NCBI GenBank assembly: GCA_937967875.1
Contig: CALBTQ010000438.1
Location: forward strand, 1-11,099
DNA length: 11,099 nt
Direction: 5' to 3'
Origin: an uncultured Pseudomonadota bacterium
GTDB taxonomy: Bacteria; Lernaellota; Lernaellaia; Lernaellales; Lernaellaceae
Shown: positions 1 through 6,536 of the stretch, one piece after another
How the letters are laid out: every line of letters begins with the position of its first letter
How positions within the stretch are numbered: the stretch's first letter is position 1
Translations under genes and position numbers: made by a program
The notes under the pieces: model-generated
The model's database searches: none
Told to the model about the DNA's origin: nothing
What the model saw: the letters and a program-made list of their open reading frames with translations, nothing else

Positions 1-45
1 CCACCGAGATCTACACTCTTTCCCTACACGACGCTCTTCCGATCT
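1..45 (+). other. Illumina TruSeq universal adapter remnant (artefact)
   Basis: These bases match the last 45 of the 58 bases of the TruSeq universal (P5-side) adapter, from CCACCGAGATCTACAC through the terminal GCTCTTCCGATCT. The adapter reads into the insert, and its terminal T (the A/T ligation base) is base 45. The contig therefore ends exactly at a library fragment end that was not trimmed. The match to the adapter is from memory, but it is exact and long. The sequence is not part of the organism and should be masked. It creates a false C-terminus on the lipoprotein gene next to it. Confidence 0.98.
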
Positions 46-1159
46 GACCGAATTCCTTGCCGCCTTCGAGGATCTGATCGTCGACCCAGTCGTCTTCGTA
101 AAGCTGGAAGCCCAACGGGAAGATCGGGTCGTAGAGCAGAATTTCCGCGAAGCGGATGGTGGCCTGGATGTAATCCTGCACCGATTCGGGATGGCTGTAG
201 TTGTAGTTGATGTCGAGCGCCGGGAAGTTCACTTCCAGGTTGACCGACGTGGCGTTGAGCAAGAAGCCCATGAAGAAGTGCGACAGGGCGCGCGAGAGGT
301 ACATTTCATTGGGGCCGTAGCGGCCGTCGAGGGCCCAGCTCACCGGCGGATCGACCAGCTCCCAGGCGTAGTACTTGAGGCGGTACTGGTAATCGGAATC
401 CAGCTCGAAGAGCCGGTCGGTGTACTTGATGGTCAGCGGCGGAATGAAGATGCCGATCTCGCGGAAGAGCACCTGCAAACCGACGGTGATGTGCTCGAAG
501 GCGGTGCGGTCGTAGCCGTTGCACTCGCCGACTTTGTAGTTCTGGCTGTGGCGCACGACATAGGCCCAGGGGCAATGGTCGATGCAACCCTGCACGTCGA
601 AGGTCGCCGGGGGATTGATCAGACCGCATTTGTCGAGGTCTTCGCAGATGGCCACGCAACGATCGTGCGGGGTGGGGGTGACCCACTCGAAGGAATCGTA
701 GCGGACCGTTTCGCAGTCCTTGTGATCCAGCACTTTCTGGAACATGTCGGGCTGCAGGCCCCAGGGGCAATCCTTGACGCAGTTTTCCTCGTCGGTCCAG
801 GCCATGTCGTAGAAGTCGCAATGATCGAGCCATTCGCAGGCGATGCGGCATTCGGCGATGGTCGGGTTGGCCAACTCGGCGCCGAACATCAGGTCGATGA
901 TGCCGTTGATGAAGGCGAACACGCGCAGGTCCAGCGAGAGAACGGTGCCGTACAGTCCTTCGACGTGGTTGGGGTCGATTTCGATGACCTGACGGAAGTA
1001 ATTATAGGCTTTGGAGCCGTCGTTCTGTTCGAGCTGTTCGCGGCCTTTGCGCAGCAGCCAGGCGATGTCCTTTTCTTCGGGACCTTCGCCCATGCAGCCG
1101 ATCAGAACGGGGGTCAGCAACGCGAGAAGGATAAACAGTGAAATCATGCGCCGCGGCAT
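46..1159 (-). CDS. Cysteine-module lipoprotein with TPR-like segment, 3' truncated
   Basis: Product not assigned to a known family. An arginine-bearing start and hydrophobic stretch (residues 5-20) lead to a lipobox, LIGC, with Cys22 as the predicted lipidated residue, so the protein should sit in the envelope. Residues about 32-66 look like one TPR unit, with the typical ending FRQVIEIDPN. Residues 104-149 and 168-213 are two copies of a six-cysteine module. The rest, to residue 371, is unrecognised and rich in aromatic residues. The ATG at 1159 follows TAGGAGGA with 8 bases of spacing, and this site overlaps the stop codon of the gene upstream, so the two are probably co-transcribed and translationally coupled. 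The real sequence stops at base 46. The frame continues into the adapter, giving IGRASCRERV, a peptide typical of adapter contamination. The true C-terminus is missing. Confidence 0.85.
521..850 (-). repeat. Two tandem six-cysteine modules in the lipoprotein
   Basis: The coding sequence for residues 104-149 (bases 713-850) and 168-213 (521-658) encodes the same spacing twice: C-x3-C-x5-C-x12/13-C-x3-C-P-W-x15/14-C. Cysteines are at 104, 108, 114, 127, 131 and 149, and at 168, 172, 178, 192, 196 and 213. Each fifth cysteine is followed by Pro-Trp. The residues between cysteines differ considerably, so this is an old protein-level duplication, not a recent DNA repeat. In an exported lipoprotein the likely role is disulfide bonding, three bonds per module. 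This is inferred from cysteine parity and location. Metal binding cannot be excluded. Confidence 0.8.
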
Positions 1160-1171
1160 ATCGTCGTCCTC

Positions 1172-2578
1172 CTATTTGGGCAGCCGGTAACGGGCCGGAG
1201 GGTTGATCGGAATGAAGAAGCCGATGCCGGCCTGGTACTGATCGCGGAAGACCAGGTGGTTGCGGCCGTCGGTGACATACTCGAAGCGAAGCTGCGCCAG
1301 CGCCGGCAGATACAGCGGCGTCAGGGGCAGGCCGGCGGCGAAGATCAGCTTGCCGTCGTCGCCGGTGCCGACCAAGCCGATTTCATCGATCATCTTTTTG
1401 AAGCCCGGGCTGTTGGATTCGTATTCGCCCTCGAAGCCCCAGCCGTGGCGGTAGGTCACCGAGAGCAAACTGATACCGATGCCGCCGCTGACGGCCACCC
1501 AGGGCGGCGGCGTATAATAGTAGTAGTCGTCCAGGTCGGACAGATCGGGGAAGAAGTCCAGATCCAGGCCTTGCGCTTGCAGGTAGTCCCAGGCGTCCTG
1601 ATCGGGCTTGAGGAACTTCGGGCTCTTGCGCTTGGCTTGGAAGTAATACGCGCCTTCCGCGCCGATGGAGAAGGTAATGAACTTGGCCGGTTCGGGAGGG
1701 CGGAAGTCGAACATCTTGTTGAGCGCGAGGCCCCAGGAGGCGTTGCCGGCGTCCAGATCGGGGCCCAGGCCGAAGGTCATGTTTTCATCCGGATTGGCCA
1801 CCTGAGCGGTCGGCAGGATCAAACTGCCGGTCAGGCCGCCGGAGTACCAGGTATTGCGGAAGTAATTCCAGGTCAGGAAGGCGGTGGTGTCGCCCCATTT
1901 GACCGGCTTGGAATCGTAGCGCGTCTTGGGCGTGGGCCGGCCCAGCAGGTTGAGCATGGTGAAGAACTCTTCGCGGGTGGCGATGCCCAGGCGCTCGGAG
2001 GAGCCGGGGGTGAACTTGGCGTCGAGGCGCACGTGCAACTCGAGCCAGTTGGTGCTGACGCCGGCCATCAGGCGGTCGGTGATGCCGTAGGTGATCGCCG
2101 CCGCGTAGCCGCCGCCCGAACCCCGGATGCCGAAGTCGAACTTGAAGAAGTACGGCTCGTCTTTGACTTTGAAGGGATCGTCGATCTTCAGGATCGGCAC
2201 GATGTCGATGAGCTTGCGGTGATTGTCGTACCGTTTGTAGGCGCGCATCGTGCCCCAGCCGACGACGGCAACCGCGAAGCCCTGAGGCACCGTGGTCGAA
2301 GAACCCCACATGTCCATTTCCAGCAGGGTGTTCTGCGCGTGCTCGATCCAGCGACCGTAATCGCCGAGGAAATGTTCCTCTTTCGTTTCCGGCATGACGA
2401 TGTCGGTCCCCGGTTGTTCGGCGGCGTCGGGCGGATCGACCGATTCGCCTTCGCCGTCGTCATCGGCGGCCGACGCCATGGCGGGAAGTACGAAGAAGGC
2501 AGCGAGCAAGGCCAGAGAGAAAACCAATACCGCTTTGCATTGACGGCCGTGCACCAGCCGCCGGGCTTGGATGATCAT
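1172..2578 (-). CDS. Exported outer-membrane beta-barrel-like protein
   Basis: This is a 468-residue protein with a signal peptide: a basic region to residue 15, a hydrophobic core at 16-33, and probable cleavage at ASA|A after residue 37. An acidic, proline-containing linker follows (about 38-66). The remainder has many short alternating polar and hydrophobic, aromatic-rich segments with glycine turns, as in beta-barrels. Examples are GGYAAAITYGITDRLMAGVS (156-175) and the stretch at 360-380. The last strand probably lies near 447-457 (QYQAGIGFFIP), because the very C-terminus, RLPK, lacks the usual final aromatic residue. The style resembles porin-like 'transporter' proteins of the MetA-pathway type, but I cannot fix the family or substrate. 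The ATG follows an AGGA-type site with about 6 bases of spacing. It lies 12 bases upstream of the cysteine-module lipoprotein, so the pair may work together at the outer membrane. Confidence 0.75.
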   Translation of the reverse strand: MIIQARRLVHGRQCKAVLVFSLALLAAFFVLPAMASAADDDGEGESVDPPDAAEQPGTDIVMPETKEEHFLGDYGRWIEHAQNTLLEMDMWGSSTTVPQGFAVAVVGWGTMRAYKRYDNHRKLIDIVPILKIDDPFKVKDEPYFFKFDFGIRGSGGGYAAAITYGITDRLMAGVSTNWLELHVRLDAKFTPGSSERLGIATREEFFTMLNLLGRPTPKTRYDSKPVKWGDTTAFLTWNYFRNTWYSGGLTGSLILPTAQVANPDENMTFGLGPDLDAGNASWGLALNKMFDFRPPEPAKFITFSIGAEGAYYFQAKRKSPKFLKPDQDAWDYLQAQGLDLDFFPDLSDLDDYYYYTPPPWVAVSGGIGISLLSVTYRHGWGFEGEYESNSPGFKKMIDEIGLVGTGDDGKLIFAAGLPLTPLYLPALAQLRFEYVTDGRNHLVFRDQYQAGIGFFIPINPPARYRLPK

Positions 2579-2632
2579 AGTATGTCCTGTCTCCGCAAAA
2601 TTTGCCCCGAAAATCGAAATGTAAATCCGTAA

Positions 2633-2649
2633 AAGTAAATCATTTACTT
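2633..2649. promoter_or_regulatory. Perfect 17-bp palindrome, candidate operator
   Basis: AAGTAAAT-C-ATTTACTT is an exact inverted repeat with 8-base arms and a one-base centre. It covers the -10 box and much of the spacer of the leftward promoter, where a bound repressor would block RNA polymerase. Its size and symmetry suit a dimeric helix-turn-helix regulator. No regulator gene is in the window. It is a poor terminator candidate because the arms are almost pure A+T and no T-run follows. Confidence 0.5.
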
Positions 2650-2662
2650 AATGAGCGGTCAA
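2634..2662 (-). promoter_or_regulatory. Candidate sigma70 promoter for the envelope operon
   Basis: Read on the minus strand, a TTGACC -35 box (2662-2657) is separated by 17 bases from TTTACT (2639-2634). The -10 is preceded by TGA, an extended -10 feature. Transcription would begin near 2627, giving a leader of about 50 bases before the ATG at 2578. The -35 matches the consensus at 5 of 6 positions and the -10 at 4 of 6. The position upstream of the first gene of a divergent pair supports the call. No experimental start is known. Confidence 0.55.
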
Positions 2663-2699
2663 GAAAGGAATTGAATAAAAGCTCGATTTTTTCCAAGCC

Positions 2700-2727
2700 T
2701 TGACCGAAGCGTTCAACCTGCTATGCT
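2700..2727 (+). promoter_or_regulatory. Candidate sigma70 promoter for uvrD/pcrA
   Basis: TTGACC (2700-2705) is followed after 16 bases by TATGCT (2722-2727). The -10 is preceded by TGC, an extended -10 element. Transcription would start near 2734, leaving a leader of only about 18 bases that contains the GAGGA ribosome site (2743-2747). An A/T-rich stretch (about 2673-2692) lies just upstream of the -35 and could act as an UP element. The boxes match the consensus at 5 of 6 and 4 of 6 positions. Confidence 0.6.
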
Positions 2728-2751
2728 GCGCACCCTTCGAGCGAGGAAACG

Positions 2752-5067
2752 ATGACTGAAATTGCCGAATTGATCTTGCAGAATCTCAACGACATGCAAC
2801 GCGAAGCGGTGACGGCCCCGGACGGTCCGTTGCTTGTTTTCGCCGGCGCCGGTTCGGGCAAAACGCGCGTGCTGACCCGGCGCATCGCCTACCTGTTGGC
2901 GGTGCGCGACGTGCGGCCCAGCGAGGTTCTGGCCGTGACCTTCACCAACAAAGCGGCGAGCGTGATGCTCGAGCGCGTCGAGCAGCTCGTGGGGCGGCAC
3001 GCGGCGGGAATGTGGATCCATACGTTCCACGGGGCCTGCGTACGCATCCTGCGGTCCCACGCCGAGTTGGTCGGGCGCAAGCCGGGTTTTTCGATTTACG
3101 ACGACGCCGACCAGCAGACGTTGATCAAAGAGCTGCTGCCCAAGTGCGACATCGACAACGAGCAACTGACCCCGCGGCAGGTGGCCACGCTGATGGACCA
3201 GGCGAAGAACGAGGCGGTCGATCCGGCGGAGATGGCCGCGCACGTGCCGCCGCCGTTGCGCGATAAGTTCCTCAACCTGATGCAACAGTACAAGCTGCGG
3301 GTGCGGCGCAACAACGCCTTCGATTTCGGCGACCTGATCGTCGAGACGATCCGGCTGCTCAAAGAGCAACCGCACATTCGCGAGCAGTACAACCGACGCT
3401 TCAAGTACATCCTGGTCGACGAGTTTCAGGACACCAACCGCGCGCAGGACATTCTGCTGAACCTGCTGCTGGGCGAGCATCGCAACCTGATGGTGGTGGG
3501 CGACGACGACCAGTCGATCTATCGTTGGCGCGGCGCGCGCATCCAGAACATTCTGGACTTCGAGGAAAAGTTTCCCGAGGCGAAGGTGATCGTTCTGGGC
3601 ACGAATTATCGCAGCACGGGGAACATCCTGCGCACGGCCGACGCGGTGATCAAACTGAACGTCGGGCGCAAGGCGAAGAAGTTGGACACGCCCAACCCGC
3701 CGGGCGAGAAGATCGTGCGCTACAACGCCGACGACGAGTACGACGAGGCGCGTTATGTGGCGCGCACGCTGGTCGAGCTGCGCACGCGCGAGGGTCTGCG
3801 GCCCGGCGAGATCGCCGTGTTCTACCGCACCAACGCGCAAAGCCGGATCATCGAAGAAAAGCTGCTCGAATGGGGGCTGCCCTACAAGGTGATCGGCGGG
3901 CTGCGTTTTTACGACCGCAAGGAAATCAAGGATGCGCTGGCGTATCTGCGATTGCTGATCAACCCGGCGGACAACGTGGCCTTCGCGCGGGTGATCAACA
4001 TGCCGGCGCGGGGCATCGGCGGCAAGACGCTGGAGCGGATTTTCGCGGCGGCAAACCGGCGGGGCGTCGACCCGATCGCCGCGTGCCGCGAGGCGGGCGG
4101 GAGCGACAGCGAGTTTACCGGCGCGATGCGCGAGCGGCTCAAGTCGTTCGCCGAGATGATCGACGACCTGACCGTATACGCACGCGCGCATCGGCCGTCG
4201 GACATCGCCGGGCGCATGCTGCAGGATTCGGGCTATCTGGAGATGCTGCAGGCCAGCGAGAAGATCGAGGACAAAACGCGGCTGGAGAACATCGGCGAAC
4301 TGCTCAAGTCGATGGAGGAGTTCGAGAAGGACGCCGAGGACGAGGCGTCGCTGGAGTTTTTCCTCGAGCGCGTCAGTCTGCTGTCGGACCCCGACCTGTA
4401 CGACGAAGGCGCCAACGCGGTGAGCCTGATGACGCTGCACGCGGCCAAGGGCTTGGAGTTTCGCGCGGTGTTCATGGTCGGCCTCGAAGAGGGCCTGCTG
4501 CCCCACAGCCGCAGCCTGGAAAGCCAGGCGGAGTTCGAGGAGGAGCGGCGGTTGTGCTACGTGGGCATCACGCGGGCCAAGCGTTATTTGTATATGACGA
4601 TGGCGGCCATGCGGCGCACGTACGGCGGCGTGCCGACGCCGACGCGCACCTCGCCGTTCTGGCGCGATCTGCCCGCCGAACTGGTCGAGGACATCGGCCC
4701 GGCGCGCAAGGTGGCCCCGACGATGGCGGCCGATCAATCCAAGGTCATCCGCCGCCGCGGGGAACAGACCCGGATGTTGTACTCCGATCCGCCGTCTCCG
4801 CCGCCCAGGACGACGCGGCAGGCCCGCAGCGTGTCGCGCGAGCCGGAGTACGATTATTCGGACTCGCAGGATCCGGCCGATCACGACCGCCCGCTGGAGT
4901 TGCTGTGCCGGGTCAAGCATCCGCAGTTCGGCTACGGCACGGTGACCAACCTGTCGGGATCGGGCAAGATGGCGCGGGTAACGGTGCGCTTTGACCGCGT
5001 GGGGGTCAAGACGCTGGTGATCATGTACGCGAACCTCTCCTATGCCGGTCCGCCGCCGCGCCGCTGA
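2752..5067 (+). CDS. uvrD: UvrD/PcrA-type superfamily 1 DNA helicase
   Basis: This is an ATP-driven 3'-5' DNA helicase for nucleotide excision and mismatch repair and for removing proteins from DNA. All helicase motifs are present: the Q-motif glutamine (Q16), Walker A AGAGSGKT (31-38), motif Ia TFTNKAA (63-69), DEFQD (223-227), GDDDQSIYRWRGA (250-262), NYRST (285-289), TLHAAKGLEF (561-570) and RRLCYVGITRAK (599-610). A low-complexity linker rich in Pro, Arg and Ser (about 655-712) leads to a C-terminal Tudor-like segment (about 715-763, with HPQFGYGTV), as in full-length UvrD and PcrA. At 771 residues it is slightly longer than typical (about 720-740), mainly because of the linker. The start is supported by GAGGA 4 bases upstream and by the normal N-terminal spacing to Walker A. 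It appears monocistronic, and pcrA would be an equally fair symbol. Rep is less likely because of the Tudor-like tail. Confidence 0.96.
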   Translation: MTEIAELILQNLNDMQREAVTAPDGPLLVFAGAGSGKTRVLTRRIAYLLAVRDVRPSEVLAVTFTNKAASVMLERVEQLVGRHAAGMWIHTFHGACVRILRSHAELVGRKPGFSIYDDADQQTLIKELLPKCDIDNEQLTPRQVATLMDQAKNEAVDPAEMAAHVPPPLRDKFLNLMQQYKLRVRRNNAFDFGDLIVETIRLLKEQPHIREQYNRRFKYILVDEFQDTNRAQDILLNLLLGEHRNLMVVGDDDQSIYRWRGARIQNILDFEEKFPEAKVIVLGTNYRSTGNILRTADAVIKLNVGRKAKKLDTPNPPGEKIVRYNADDEYDEARYVARTLVELRTREGLRPGEIAVFYRTNAQSRIIEEKLLEWGLPYKVIGGLRFYDRKEIKDALAYLRLLINPADNVAFARVINMPARGIGGKTLERIFAAANRRGVDPIAACREAGGSDSEFTGAMRERLKSFAEMIDDLTVYARAHRPSDIAGRMLQDSGYLEMLQASEKIEDKTRLENIGELLKSMEEFEKDAEDEASLEFFLERVSLLSDPDLYDEGANAVSLMTLHAAKGLEFRAVFMVGLEEGLLPHSRSLESQAEFEEERRLCYVGITRAKRYLYMTMAAMRRTYGGVPTPTRTSPFWRDLPAELVEDIGPARKVAPTMAADQSKVIRRRGEQTRMLYSDPPSPPPRTTRQARSVSREPEYDYSDSQDPADHDRPLELLCRVKHPQFGYGTVTNLSGSGKMARVTVRFDRVGVKTLVIMYANLSYAGPPPRR

Positions 5068-5073
5068 CGCGGT

Positions 5074-6501
5074 TTATTGGAACGTGAAGGCGTAGAGCAC
5101 GTAGAAAATCGCGCTGATGCCGAAGAGCACCCAGGCGCCGCTTTTCACTTCCTTGATGCGTCCGCCGATCAGCTTGGTGATCGGGTAGAAGACGAATCCC
5201 GCCGTGATGCCGATGCCCAGGTTGTAAGTGAAAATCATCAGCACGATGGTCATGAAGGCCGGGAACAGCTCGGTCATGTCCTCGAAGTCGATTTCCTTGA
5301 CCGCGCCGATCATCAAAATGCCCACGACGATCAACGCCGGGCCGTAGGCGCACTGCGGCACGATGGTCAGCAGCGGCGCGAACAACAACGCCAGCGCGAA
5401 GAGCACGGCGGTGACCACCGAGGTCAGGCCGGTGCGCCCGCCCTCCTCGATGCCCGCGGCCGATTCGATGTACGAACCGGTGGTCGTCGTGCCGGCCAGC
5501 GCGCCGGTGACCGTGGCGATGGCGTCGGCCATCATCGGCTTGTGGATGTCGGGCAGGTTGCCTTCTTCGTCCAGGAAGCCGGCGCGGGCGCTGACGCCGA
5601 TCAGCGTGCCCATGGTGTCGACGAAGTCCATGAGGAAGACCGTCAGCAGCACGGGGATGAAGCTGAGTTTGAGCGCGCCGAGGATGTCGAGCTGGAAGGC
5701 GATTTCCTTGATGCCCTTGATGTCGGCCCAGCCGGAGAACACGCGGTCGGGCAGCACCACGCCGGGGATGTCCAGCCCGAAGGCCTTGAGGATCAGCGAG
5801 AGCGCGGTGATGCCGATGATGCTGATGAGGATCGCGCCGCGCACGTTGAGGATCATCAGGCCGATCATCGAGACCAGGCACAGCAGCGAAAGCAGCACGC
5901 TGGGATTGACCAGCGAGCCCATCTGCACCGGCGGCGGCGGAGCGTCGCCGAAGAACGACCCTTGCAGGATGCCGATTTTCACGCCCTCGGGCATGTCGGG
6001 AATGTTGAGCACGTTGAGTACGCCGGGCAGCGAAACGATGTGGGTGTCGACCAAGCCGATGAAGGTCAAAAACATGCCGATGCCCACGACGAAGGCGTAC
6101 TTGAGGTTGCGCGGCACGGCCTCGGCCAGCCAGCCGCGCAGGCGCAGCGCGGTGATGATCACGAAGAGTACGCCGCCGATGAACACCGCGCCCAGGGCGG
6201 TCTGCCAGGAAGCGCCCAGCAATGCCGGGCTGCACACGGTGAAGGCGATGAACGCGTTTTCGCCCATGTACGGCGCGATGGCGATCGGCCGCTTGGCGTA
6301 CAGGCCCATGAGCAACGTGCCGATCACCGCGGCGATGATCGTGGCGACGGTGCTGGGTCCGCGCGGAATGCCGGCGGCGGCGAGGATGGCCGGGTTGACG
6401 ACGATGATGTAAGCCATGGTGAGAAAGGTGGTTACGCCCGCCCGGATTTCTGTGGTCAGAGTGGTCCCATAACGATCAAACTCGAAATATCGCGCCAACA
6501 T
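5074..6501 (-). CDS. AzgA-type NCS2 purine permease (guanine/hypoxanthine/adenine)
   Basis: This 475-residue inner-membrane protein belongs to the AzgA branch of the NCS2 nucleobase transporters, which usually bring in hypoxanthine, guanine or adenine by proton symport. Family marks are FLTMAYIIVVNPAIL (26-40), GENAFIAFTV (80-89), the half-helix region after TM2, MDFVDTMGTLIG (291-302, the TM8 region) and GTTTTGSYIESAAG (337-350) followed by GGRTGLTSVV. Glu346 and the Asp residues at 292 and 295 are the likely purine-site positions by analogy with the family. About a dozen hydrophobic segments are visible. The ATG at 6501 was chosen over a longer frame because AGGGGG lies 6 bases upstream and the family's usual N-terminus begins here. 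It lies 35 bases after the CAP lipoprotein gene and is probably the last gene of that operon. The exact substrate cannot be told from sequence. Confidence 0.93.
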   Translation of the reverse strand: MLARYFEFDRYGTTLTTEIRAGVTTFLTMAYIIVVNPAILAAAGIPRGPSTVATIIAAVIGTLLMGLYAKRPIAIAPYMGENAFIAFTVCSPALLGASWQTALGAVFIGGVLFVIITALRLRGWLAEAVPRNLKYAFVVGIGMFLTFIGLVDTHIVSLPGVLNVLNIPDMPEGVKIGILQGSFFGDAPPPPVQMGSLVNPSVLLSLLCLVSMIGLMILNVRGAILISIIGITALSLILKAFGLDIPGVVLPDRVFSGWADIKGIKEIAFQLDILGALKLSFIPVLLTVFLMDFVDTMGTLIGVSARAGFLDEEGNLPDIHKPMMADAIATVTGALAGTTTTGSYIESAAGIEEGGRTGLTSVVTAVLFALALLFAPLLTIVPQCAYGPALIVVGILMIGAVKEIDFEDMTELFPAFMTIVLMIFTYNLGIGITAGFVFYPITKLIGGRIKEVKSGAWVLFGISAIFYVLYAFTFQ

Positions 6502-6536
6502 CGCGCACCCCCTTGGATATTTGAATTTGAATTGAG

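Noticed and set aside
521..850. Heme or iron-sulfur binding by the cysteine modules
   Set aside because: There is no CxxCH heme site and the spacing (x3, x5) does not fit common ferredoxin motifs. An exported lipoprotein makes disulfides more likely.
191..2632. Long plus-strand frames (191-1141 and 1256-2632) opposite the envelope genes
   Set aside because: The minus-strand proteins have a signal peptide, a lipobox, good ribosome sites and a coupled start. The plus-strand products show only shadow composition.
2687..2692. Run of six T as an intrinsic terminator
   Set aside because: No GC-rich hairpin precedes it, and it lies upstream of the helicase promoter, where an UP element explains it better.
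2713..4920. A 735-codon open frame on the minus strand opposite the helicase gene
   Set aside because: It is rich in Arg, His, Gln and Val with no recognisable domain, and it lies fully opposite a helicase with every motif intact. Long antisense frames are expected in GC-rich genes.
6502..6536. Purine riboswitch upstream of the permease
   Set aside because: The gap is only 35 bases, too short for the purine aptamer of about 65-70 bases plus an expression platform.
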